64,000 nucleotides of DNA from JAPPKS01 sp963667895 (lineage in GTDB: Bacteria; Poribacteria; WGA-4E; PCPOR2b), in NCBI GenBank assembly GCA_965223985.1, contig OZ245030.1:992001-1056000 (forward strand), given 5' to 3'. The position numbers and the translations under genes were made by a program. The notes below the pieces were generated by a model. It was not told the DNA's origin. It saw nothing but the letters and a program-made list of their open reading frames with translations, and did not search any database. Below are positions 1 through 7,038 of the stretch, piece by piece (within the stretch, counting starts at the first letter, position 1; every line of letters begins with the position of its first letter).

Positions 1-2
1 CT

Positions 3-218
3 TGCCTTTACGAAGGAAAGGTAGGGCTAAAGCTACCTGATGCGTCGGCAAATGAAGCGAGGGGAAAGAAAGAAATCACAGATTTTCAGCCTTATAGAAA
101 ACCTAAAATGCGGGAATGGATCCAATTTGAATTCGATTCGGAGGGAGAATTATGCCTGCACAAAAACCTCATAGATACCGCGATAGAGTATGCAAAAACG
201 AGAAATCGCAAAAAATGA
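3..218 (+). CDS. C-terminal fragment of a TfoX N-terminal-domain-like protein
   Basis: An open frame enters from the left edge and ends at TGA 216-218, leaving 71 codons. The fragment has the pattern of the end of small TfoX/Sxy N-terminal domain proteins: a GLKLPD strand, a charged stretch, an F-x-P segment, then K-M-R-E-W and a final amphipathic helix ending in a lysine/arginine-rich tail (EYAKTRNRKK). These stand-alone domains are common in bacteria and their role is poorly defined. The start lies outside the window, so length and full identity cannot be judged. Confidence 0.55.
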   Translation, partial: CLYEGKVGLKLPDASANEARGKKEITDFQPYRKPKMREWIQFEFDSEGELCLHKNLIDTAIEYAKTRNRKK

Positions 219-355
219 GGAGCCGTCTTCGAAGAGATTTTGGTTGGATGTGATTGCTGCTTTAGGGATTGAACCGCTAAGTCGCAACAAAGAAAAAAGG
301 GCTGCGCAACAAATGGCAGACCCTCTTCTTATTGACAGTATGTAAATCTTAAGGT

Positions 356-907
356 TCAGGGGAGCTGAACGAAAACACTGTCTTTACCCGGCACGGCTTC
401 ATCATTTACCTTGCTGTGGCATGCATGGCATCCGACGCCTCTTTGTGCATTGATGTCGCCAGCAACACCGATGAACGCAGCATCCGCTGAATCGCGCTGA
501 TACTGGATGTACTTCCAGCCGTTGTGGTCAGCGTACATCGTATCGTCCACCTTCCACATGACCGCGACACGCCGGACGAAGCTGTTTTCCTCGTCCATGA
601 TGTCCTTGACAATCGTGGTTCCGCTATGAAAGGTTTGCTCGCTCGTGTCTTCCAGGGTTTCGACACCCGTTGAGTTGATATAGACGGTTCTAGTTCCCAG
701 CCCATGTGCGCTTCCACTGTCCTGTGGCACTTCAAATTCCGCGGGCGGCGCACCAAGCTCAACAGCTCTCCAGGACTCGTACCCGGTTATGTCTGACGGT
801 AGACCTTCTGCCAGCATTTCGTCCCCATCATCCTCCGAATCGCCACAAGCAACGAAAACAACATATCCAATCAAGATCGTAATCAGTGCACTTTGTCGAT
901 TTAGCAT
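356..907 (-). CDS. Cytochrome P460 family lipoprotein
   Basis: Encodes 183 residues from the ATG at 907, chosen because a strong GGAGG lies just upstream; a longer frame exists but has no such site. Residues 1-21 form a hydrophobic signal ending in FVAC, so it is probably a lipoprotein. The body matches cytochrome P460-type domains: a TVYIN strand, a hydrophobic GTTIVKDI segment, VAVMWKV, a GWKYIQY strand and near the C terminus a single c-type haem motif CHACH, followed by a D-S-V-F strand. Known P460 relatives oxidise hydroxylamine or detoxify nitrogen oxides; the function here is not shown by the sequence. It stands alone behind its own promoter. Confidence 0.75.
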   Translation of the reverse strand: MLNRQSALITILIGYVVFVACGDSEDDGDEMLAEGLPSDITGYESWRAVELGAPPAEFEVPQDSGSAHGLGTRTVYINSTGVETLEDTSEQTFHSGTTIVKDIMDEENSFVRRVAVMWKVDDTMYADHNGWKYIQYQRDSADAAFIGVAGDINAQRGVGCHACHSKVNDEAVPGKDSVFVQLP

Positions 908-1096
908 CTCGAATCCTCCTTCCTGTTTATTTTGAGGCAAAGACCTCGTTGTTGTCAATCCGCTCCTACAAGTTGAACATTCTCACTGCCGTAGTTATCG
1001 ACTTTCATGGATTCTGTAGAGCAGAACCAAGCCATTTTTAACTTACGTTCGCAATCCGTAGATTGGGGCTTGACTTTTTCTTGACAAACGGCGGAT

Positions 1097-1125
1097 AGTA
1101 TACAATATGTGTTAGTTGAAGTCAA
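1097..1125 (-). promoter_or_regulatory. Sigma70-type promoter for the cytochrome P460 gene
   Basis: On the minus strand TTGACT (1120-1125) is separated by 17 nt from TATACT (1097-1102). It points at the P460 gene, giving a leader of about 185 nt. Both hexamers are one base from consensus. Confidence 0.65.
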
Positions 1126-1265
1126 CCGCAAATCCATTCACTAATTTCAATCGCCTACCCAACCATGTGTCCCGGAGGAGCACCTCGTGCGGACGCACCA
1201 TCCCCCAAATCCCGCGGTTGCCGCATCTCCAACTATATTCTTGACTCAACTTCTACTGTGAGACC

Positions 1266-1466
1266 GTATGTTGGGTTGAACAGCGATCCATGGTCAACGG
1301 CACGTAGCCGTTGACATTCGAGCAAAACCCAACACCTGATAATAAGCACGTTGGATAGATTGAGTGTTGGGTATCATTATAAGATCGTAAAAAGACGGAG
1401 TTGTTGAAAGCCAGAGGCTCTCTTGCCGTTAATAGAGATTCGTTTTAACCGTTCAACCCAACCTAC
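1266..1466. repeat. MITE-like or REP-like element with GTTGGGTT arms
   Basis: Two 16-nt ends, at 1266-1281 and 1451-1466, are inverted copies differing at one position and share the 12-mer GTTGGGTTGAAC. Inside are two further arms of opposite orientation (ACCCAACAC at 1327-1335, GTGTTGGGT at 1364-1372), so the block reads as two back-to-back hairpin units. The first unit also holds a perfect 9-bp stem with a 5-nt loop (1293-1301/1307-1315). No coding sequence is evident. Whether it is mobile needs copies elsewhere in the genome. Confidence 0.5.
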
Positions 1467-1522
1467 ACCACTTCAAAGAGTTCCGTCTGTAAGCCTGCGA
1501 ACTGTGCGCCTTTGCATTAGTG

Positions 1523-1577
1523 TGTCAACAGACAATTTACTTTTTCTGTTGACAGGTTTTTTTGTCTTTGCTAGACT
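1523..1577 (+). promoter_or_regulatory. Promoter overlapped by an inverted repeat
   Basis: TTGACA at 1549-1554, 17 nt, then TAGACT at 1572-1577 form a good plus-strand promoter. The -35 box is the right arm of a perfect 9-bp inverted repeat, TGTCAACAG (1523-1531) and CTGTTGACA (1546-1554), spaced by 14 nt. This could be an operator or an RNA hairpin. The next plausible gene starts about 290 nt downstream, at 1867. Confidence 0.45.
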
Positions 1578-1599
1578 TTGTATACTCCTTACAGTGGCA

Positions 1600-1675
1600 G
1601 GATGCGACTCGCCGCCCGGTGATGCCTGTCGCTCCCCATCGCAGGGGATTTAGAGGAGGGGAGGAGTTCCCAATA
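1600..1675 (+). mobile_element. Possible IS200/IS605-type end remnant
   Basis: The stretch has CTCCCC, a short loop, GGGGATTT and then a purine-rich GGAGGGGAGGAGTTCCC segment, resembling the folded right ends of IS200/IS605 elements, where the tnpB-associated guide RNA is encoded. No transposase or TnpB frame is next to it. The call is by resemblance only. Confidence 0.25.
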
Positions 1676-1866
1676 ATACAATCGAGCACTATACAGCGTG
1701 GCAACGTTTACCGTTGAGATGTACAGATAAGGTCTGCCTGTCGAACACTTCCTTTGGTCCTGATGAAAAGGGACGGAAAGTTCAATCATCCACTTGATGG
1801 CAGGACCTCCATAGATGCGAGTGTCTTCTCACCAGTTGTGTTGGACAAGTAAAATCGGAATAGTTT

Positions 1867-2319
1867 ATGGAAGTTATGTATTCAGATCAGGAGATCGCGG
1901 AGTTGATGCGGGAAAGCAAGGTTTTACCAAATGATTGGCGCATCCAAGTTTACAAACACGAAAAGTTGATTGTCGAGGGTAACAACGGAAACACATTCTG
2001 CATTAGGATCAGACAGAACAACGTCAACCCGTTAGATTTTTCAGTCATCTTAACAGTTTGTGTTCCTTTGTCAAATCAAGATTTTCGACTCCGTCGTTAC
2101 AACGGGTCGACTAGCCCGCACAACAACCCAATTGAAAAAGAAGAAGTTGTTGGGTTTCACATTCACTTCGCGACGGAGCGGTATCAACTGAAAGGGCTAG
2201 ATGAGGAGACCTACGCAAACCAAACTACCCAATACTGCGACCTCGATAGCGCACTACAGTGTTTGCTTGATGATGCCAATTTTGAAGAACCGCCACAGTT
2301 ACAGCTGAATCTCTTTTAG
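1867..2319 (+). CDS. DUF6978-like protein of unknown function
   Basis: 150 residues. The N terminus (S-D-Q-E-I-A-E-L) looks like a short helix; the middle has paired beta strands (FCIRIRQNN, FSVILTVCV) and a HNNP segment followed by GFHIHF, a pattern resembling DUF6978 proteins. I cannot assign an activity. It is 12 nt upstream of a DUF1828 gene on the same strand, and this pairing suggests the two act together. The ribosome binding site at 1867 is weak, and an in-frame ATG at 1876 is an alternative start. Confidence 0.55.
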   Translation: MEVMYSDQEIAELMRESKVLPNDWRIQVYKHEKLIVEGNNGNTFCIRIRQNNVNPLDFSVILTVCVPLSNQDFRLRRYNGSTSPHNNPIEKEEVVGFHIHFATERYQLKGLDEETYANQTTQYCDLDSALQCLLDDANFEEPPQLQLNLF

Positions 2320-2331
2320 GAGGCGTGAGCA

Positions 2332-3102
2332 ATGTCCATTAATACCATAGAACAAGACTTTATTGATAAAGTCTCGGCAAAGGTTAGGCTTTCAGCCGAT
2401 GGCAAAGAGCGCTTCCGTGTGTTAACTCCGTTCCAATTTGAGGACGGCGATCAATTGGTCATCGTCTTGAAAAAGCTAGGCGGGCGGTGGGTATTGTCTG
2501 ACGAAGCGCATACCTACATGCACCTTACCTACAAAATTGATAAGAATCTTCTCTATGACGGCAACCGCCGACAGATTATCTTAAAAGCACTTTCGATGTT
2601 TGAAGTTGAAGAGCACAATGGAGAATTAATACTTGATGTGTCAGCTGGGCGTTACGGTGACGCACTCTTTGGGTTTGTCCAAGCACTTCTCAAGATAACT
2701 GACGTGTCATACCTGTCGAGGGAACAAGTTCAATCCACATTTATGCAAGATTTCCGTGCACTGTTGTATGACAGGGTGGATGAAACACGCATGACTTTTG
2801 AATGGTACCATATAGATCGCGATCCTCAAGGAAACTACAAAGTAGATTGTCGAATTAACGGGATGCCTCAACCTCTTTTCGTGTATGCCCTTGCCAATGA
2901 CGATAGGGCTCGCGATGCTACAATCGCGTTGCACCAGTTTAAGGAATGGGAACTCTCCTTTACTTCTATGGGTATCGTCAAGGATGCAGGTTCTGCGACT
3001 CGCAAGGTGTTAACGCGCTTCCGCGATGTGTCCGATGAGTGCTTTATCGACATTGGCGAGAGCTACGAGAATATTGGAGAATATTTGGAGGTTAACATCT
3101 GA
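2332..3102 (+). CDS. DUF1828 domain protein
   Basis: 256 residues with a strong AGGAGG eight nt before the ATG. Residues of about 25-125 match the DUF1828 pattern: R-F-R-V-L-T-P-F, a long beta segment, G-R-W-V-L-S-D-E-A, then the helical L-Y-D-G-N-R-R-Q-I-I. The C-terminal half (about 130-256) has a second alpha/beta domain reminiscent of DUF1829. DUF1828 proteins recur in phage and accessory regions and have been suspected to act in defence or toxin-antitoxin settings, but no biochemical role is established. The gene forms a two-gene unit with the upstream DUF6978-like gene. Confidence 0.65.
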   Translation: MSINTIEQDFIDKVSAKVRLSADGKERFRVLTPFQFEDGDQLVIVLKKLGGRWVLSDEAHTYMHLTYKIDKNLLYDGNRRQIILKALSMFEVEEHNGELILDVSAGRYGDALFGFVQALLKITDVSYLSREQVQSTFMQDFRALLYDRVDETRMTFEWYHIDRDPQGNYKVDCRINGMPQPLFVYALANDDRARDATIALHQFKEWELSFTSMGIVKDAGSATRKVLTRFRDVSDECFIDIGESYENIGEYLEVNI

Positions 3103-3144
3103 CCCTGCACAAAAGGAGTTGAAAAGAAGCACTGTAGGTTGAAT

Positions 3145-3372
3145 TTGAGTACAATCCAGAATGGTACTGACAAGTTCCTGTGGGCGGTGGCAGATGGATT
3201 GAGAGCAAACTCACTGCTCTGAGCATCTGAGTATTCTATACCCGTCTTGGATTTGATATTCTTACGGTATGCGAACCACAAATTCACGCAGACAGAACTC
3301 GAAGTCAGTCGAGAACCGATGAACACTGAGATAACTATCCGCGAAATCCGCGATTCAGACAGTCACTGTTAG
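3145..3372 (+). pseudogene. Relic of hsdM (type I restriction methylase N terminus)
   Basis: Read from 3145 in one frame, the sequence gives KFLWAVADGLRANSLL, a TGA at 3220-3222, then ASEYSIPVLDLIFLRYANH and KFTQTE, ending at TAG 3370-3372. This is the hallmark start of HsdM methylase subunits, where a helix of the type LWxxADKLRANS is followed by ASEYSxPVLxLIFLRYA. The remaining roughly 400 residues, including the SAM and NPPF/Y motifs, are absent. The gene is therefore dead: one nonsense codon plus loss of everything downstream, ending just before hsdS. Confidence 0.75.
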
Positions 3373-3522
3373 AAGATGTGCGCGGGATGACACGAGGATT
3401 GTGTAGTGGGCGGTGTGAACAGTCAGAATTAAGACTCTCAGTAAATTAAACGGCAACGGATAGCATCAATCCTGTCAATCCAGATTCAGACAGTATGCGG
3501 CGATGATTTTGGAGACCGTGGT

Positions 3523-4761
3523 GTGATTCGTACAAAAAAAATTAAGCATCTACCGATAACGATTATTGACGGAGATCGATCCAGCAGGTATCCAAAACGA
3601 AGTGAATTTCGAGAGAAGGGAGTCCTTTTCCTCAACACGACCAACATCCTACAAAATAGATTGGATTTGACTGAAGCGAATTTCGTCTCCCCAGAAAAAT
3701 TCGATGAAATCAAAAAAGGACGGCTTCAACGTCTTGATATTGTGATGACCACACGCGGAAGCATCGGAAAGGTGGCACTATTTGATTGCGAGCCTCCAAA
3801 GGGGTTAATCAATGCACAGATGCTTATTCTGCGAGCTGATGGGGAGATAATCGATCGAAAATATCTGTTCTACCAGACTTGTAGTGAGGATTTTCAAGCA
3901 AAGCTGAAAAACTTTGCTTCGGGTTCAGCACAACAACAGATTCCGATTATAGATCTCAAGGAAGTTGAAGTTGCGGTTGCCGATTTGCCCGCCCAACGCC
4001 AAATCGCCGCAATCCTCAGTGCCTACGACGACCTCATCGAAAACATCACCCGTCGCATCAAAATCCTTGAAGGCATGGCGGCTACAATCTACCGACAATG
4101 GTTCGTCGAATTCCGCTTCCCCGGACATGAAAACGTCCCGATGGTAGAGTCAGAGTTGGGCTTAATCCCGCAGGGGTGGGAGGTAATGCAGCTCGGTGAA
4201 ATGTGCCATGTGTTAATGGGTCAGTCTCCGATATCTGAGTTCTATAATGAGACCGGGGAGGGTCTACCATTCCACCAAGGAGTTACAGACTTTGGGAACC
4301 GATTCGCAACAGATCGGATTTATTGCACTGTTGAAAATCGCATTGCGATGACAGGAGACATCCTATTTAGCGTTCGTGCTCCCGTTGGACGAATCAACCT
4401 CGCAAACAGCAAGATAGTGATTGGTCGTGGGCTTTCTGCAATCCGTAGCAAAAGCGGGAATCAAGCGTTTATGTTTCAACAATTGCAAGATAAATTCCGA
4501 GAGGAAGACACAATGGGCAGCGGAACCATTTTCAATGCAATCACGAAAGGGGATCTGTTGGGGATTCAACTCCTAAAACCAACAAAATTAATAATAGCTG
4601 ACTTTGAGGAAATTGTCGAACCAATCTTTTCTCAATTGGCAAACTTAACACTGAAAAACGCCAACCTCCGCCAAACCCGCGATCTCCTGCTCCCCAAGCT
4701 CATCTCCGGTCAGCTCGACGTATCCAAACTTGACATTGACATCGTAGGGAATATAACCTGA
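3523..4761 (+). CDS. hsdS: Type I restriction enzyme specificity subunit
   Basis: 412 residues from GTG 3523, with GGAG eight nt upstream. HsdS determines the DNA target of type I systems. The layout is TRD1 (about 1-150), a central conserved helical region (about 155-205, containing AQRQIAAILSAYDDLIENI and the helix ending in QWFVEFRFPG), TRD2 (about 215-375) and a C-terminal conserved helix (LRQTRDLLLPKLISGQLD). The N terminus before IIDGDRSSRYPKR is only about 14 residues, so a few residues may have been lost with the upstream hsdM deletion. No intact hsdM or hsdR is in the window, so this is an orphan or relic specificity gene. The conserved segments are rich in C-ending codons, unlike the TRDs. 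Confidence 0.85.
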   Translation: MIRTKKIKHLPITIIDGDRSSRYPKRSEFREKGVLFLNTTNILQNRLDLTEANFVSPEKFDEIKKGRLQRLDIVMTTRGSIGKVALFDCEPPKGLINAQMLILRADGEIIDRKYLFYQTCSEDFQAKLKNFASGSAQQQIPIIDLKEVEVAVADLPAQRQIAAILSAYDDLIENITRRIKILEGMAATIYRQWFVEFRFPGHENVPMVESELGLIPQGWEVMQLGEMCHVLMGQSPISEFYNETGEGLPFHQGVTDFGNRFATDRIYCTVENRIAMTGDILFSVRAPVGRINLANSKIVIGRGLSAIRSKSGNQAFMFQQLQDKFREEDTMGSGTIFNAITKGDLLGIQLLKPTKLIIADFEEIVEPIFSQLANLTLKNANLRQTRDLLLPKLISGQLDVSKLDIDIVGNIT

Positions 4762-5351
4762 CACTAACAGAGCCGAGGCGATTGAGTATACCGTTGTAGC
4801 ACATCACTTTGAAAATATGAAATTTTCATAGTAACATTTTTCCCAAAATTCGGCTTAACCCGTGCCCCACATAGGTTTAGAGGTATTTTTGTCGGCTCTC
4901 TTTTCTGAGTTTACTATGAAAACTATGAAATTCTGTTACTAAAATCGCAGATCGCGTCCCCGTTTTGCCGGGCTTACAACACCGAAATAGCACTGCGGGA
5001 AACGATTATCTTTCGCATAAAACACTGATGTTTTGCTAGATATTTTCGATTTAGGTCGCCAATCTCACAGCAAACACAAGAACTACTGTATCTTGCACGA
5101 GGGGAAAAAAGAAAATCTCATCTCCCTCTGCGATGAAGTGGAAGACTGAAAGCCGCCCTTTTTTATAGACTGTAATTACTGTAGTTTCGCCACAAACAAT
5201 GCCCGGACAAAAGGCGCTCTGACTTGACATCCTCTCGCTCCCCCTAAGCAAGGGGGAGGACTCTCCGACGGATGCAGCAACGTGCGTAAATCATCATGGT
5301 GGCTCATACAGTTTTTGCCCAAAACTCGGTTTCTTTGCACGCTGTCTTCGC
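4762..5351. other. Gene-free stretch with inverted repeats
   Basis: No gene is supported here. An inverted repeat, TTTTCATAGTAA at 4823-4834 and its complement at 4911-4922, brackets a short AT-rich unit, and TATGAAA recurs nearby. A small AAAACA-TGTTTT hairpin follows near 5020. A GC-rich stem at 5238-5258 is described separately. Confidence 0.5.
5220..5275 (+). mobile_element. Possible IS200/IS605-type end remnant
   Basis: After TTGACATCCTC comes a perfect 8-bp stem, CTCCCCCT (5238-5245) and AGGGGGAG (5251-5258), with a 5-nt loop, then GACTCTCC. This layout resembles right ends of IS200/IS605 or IS1341-type elements. No TnpA or TnpB frame is present, so at most a solo end remains. Confidence 0.3.
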
Positions 5352-6103
5352 ATGAACGAACCTTTTTCGATTTCGGAGGCACATAGGATACTCATGGACA
5401 AGTTCGAGCAGCAAATAAGGGAACTCACCGAAGAGATTAACGGTCAGTATCCCCGACCATGGATGACCGACATGAAAGATCCAACGTTAGCCGAAGTGTT
5501 CATCGTTGGCTATAATCCAGCAACCGCATATCGTGCAGATTGCGTAGATCATGAACGTTTCATTGATTCACTCTTCAATAGAAACGGAGAAGAATGTAGG
5601 AAGTTCTACACCGAGATAACAAAGTTAACTCCAACTAGAGATAACATTGAGATGTTTGCATCTAAACTCAAGAAGGTCGGCGTACGCTCGATACTTGAGA
5701 CAAATGTAATTTGCTACGGAGCCAAGAGGAAAAAAGACTTTCGCCTTCCACAGCATGTCGGTGGGAAAAAACGCGGAAAAGAGATATTTCGTACATTGGT
5801 AACAGAAATCCGATCGAAAGCTATCATCCTTCATGGGGTGGGGGTTTGCAAAGAATTTCGGCGTTCATTCAATCTGCCATCACTTCCAGATCCGCCCCAG
5901 ACAAGGGATAAGTTCGTACAAAAAGAATTGGATTAGACTCTCAACTGGGTCTGAGAACGCAACTATTCGTTATCCCCTCGTTGGCGTTGCCTGGATTTCA
6001 GAACTGGCAGTACAGCCCGCTTGAGTCTTTTTGTAATTGGGCTGATGAATACCTAGACGAGGTATCAAAAAAAGTGCCCCAAGTCGTTGGACTGGGGGAC
6101 TGA
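5352..6103 (+). pseudogene. Frameshifted protein resembling the uracil-DNA-glycosylase superfamily
   Basis: The first frame runs to TAG 5934-5936 (194 residues). One base inserted in the A run 5920-5924 would fuse it to a second open frame ending at TGA 6101-6103, giving about 250 residues. The added part reads like a real C terminus (LFVIPSLALPGF, then QNWQYSPLESF). The first part has FIVGYNPAT, SILETNVICYG and IILHGVGVC, a strand order seen in the uracil-DNA-glycosylase superfamily; this family call is tentative. No slippery heptamer is in frame, so this is either a mutation or a homopolymer assembly error. The final codons overlap the terminator of the convergent operon. Confidence 0.55.
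6067..6100 (-). terminator. Intrinsic terminator of the uppS-to-TPR operon
   Basis: On the minus strand a GC-rich stem (CCCC-AGTC paired with GACT-T-GGGG, one bulge) is followed by seven T residues (6073-6067). It starts about 25 nt after the stop of the TPR gene. Confidence 0.7.
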
Positions 6104-6125
6104 CGACGTCAATCTAAAAACATGC

Positions 6126-6845
6126 CTAATTGAGCTTCGCTTTTAGCCTTCTCAGTGCGATAAAGGCAGCGTCATAATCTGGCATTTCGTACAAGGCGCG
6201 TTTGTAGCTAGCTACGGCTTTATCCCACTCCAACCGATGTTCCCACACTCGCCCAAGGTTCATATGCGGATATCCCCGCGGTTCATATCGAGAGGCATGG
6301 GTTGCCTGTTCTAGCCAGGGAATTGCGGCGTCGTATTCGCCCATTTCAATCAGATATACGCCGATGTCGTTGTATGGGTTGCCGAAATCCGGGTCAACCC
6401 GAATGGCTTTTCGACACTCCTCAATAGCATCTTCGACGCGCCCCATCATGCTATAGGTCCATCCGAGATAGGTGTGCGCCTCAGCAGTCGGGTAAAGTTC
6501 AATGGATTGTAGATACAACACAATCGCATCGGAAAATTCGCCCTTCTGCTGATGTTCTAAAGCATCCTGCCAGTAGAACAGCGACTGTTCTCTTTTGTTA
6601 GCAATTTCATCGTCGTATATGTTAAGTCTATCTTCACTTTTCTTGACAGTGTAGACTCGGTCGTTATCTTTATCGATGATCGACCATTCGTCATCTTCCT
6701 TTTCAATCGAAACCTTGACATTCCTAGAGAGAACAATCTGGTTCCTTTTAAACGCTTGGCGTAGATTCTCTGGGAGCACCCCACGGTTTAAATCGGTTTG
6801 GCATTTCAATTCGACATCAAATAGCAATATCTCATCCGCGCCCAC
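6126..6845 (-). CDS. Tetratricopeptide repeat protein
   Basis: 239 residues starting at GTG 6845, supported by AAGGAG nine nt upstream. Residues 1-75 form an N-terminal domain of unknown type with alternating charged strands. From about residue 85 there are four TPR units; typical pairs are QDALEHQQKGEFSDAIVLY, AHTYLGWTYSMMGRVEDAI, YNDIGVYLIEMGEYDAAI and MNLGRVWEHRLEWDKAVASY. TPR arrays bind partner proteins; the partner is not known. No signal peptide, so it is likely cytoplasmic. It is the last gene of the minus-strand run starting at uppS, about 190 nt after yyaL. Confidence 0.8.
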   Translation of the reverse strand: MGADEILLFDVELKCQTDLNRGVLPENLRQAFKRNQIVLSRNVKVSIEKEDDEWSIIDKDNDRVYTVKKSEDRLNIYDDEIANKREQSLFYWQDALEHQQKGEFSDAIVLYLQSIELYPTAEAHTYLGWTYSMMGRVEDAIEECRKAIRVDPDFGNPYNDIGVYLIEMGEYDAAIPWLEQATHASRYEPRGYPHMNLGRVWEHRLEWDKAVASYKRALYEMPDYDAAFIALRRLKAKLN

Positions 6846-7038
6846 AATCCGTACTCCTTTCTAAGCAGTGTGATACCACAAGACCAAACAACCAACATTT
6901 TCCACTTTCATAGAGGCTAGTAGAAACAGCAAAAGTTCTCCGCGTTGATAAGCCGCTGCAATCATTCTCTACCTTGCCGATGGGGGCTATCCTCATGTCA
7001 GGTACATTCCTCTCCGCTCCACCATTGCCTTCAGTTCC

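Larger units (their letters stand above)
908..1866. other. Long gene-free stretch
   Basis: I see no convincing gene in these roughly 960 bases. The short open frames present lack ribosome binding sites and protein-like composition. The stretch holds the P460 promoter, the GTTGGGTT repeat block, a promoter with an overlapping inverted repeat and a possible transposon end, so it behaves like an accessory junction. Confidence 0.6.

Noticed and set aside
1423..1789. Two short open frames (plus 1423-1653, minus 1589-1789)
   Set aside because: No ribosome binding sites; they overlap each other and the promoter/transposon-like features.
3063..3326. Minus-strand open frame over the hsdM relic
   Set aside because: It is the antisense shadow of the relic and has no binding site.
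5915..5936. Programmed -1 frameshift
   Set aside because: Frame-0 codons CAA AAA GAA do not form a slippery heptamer; mutation or sequencing error is simpler.
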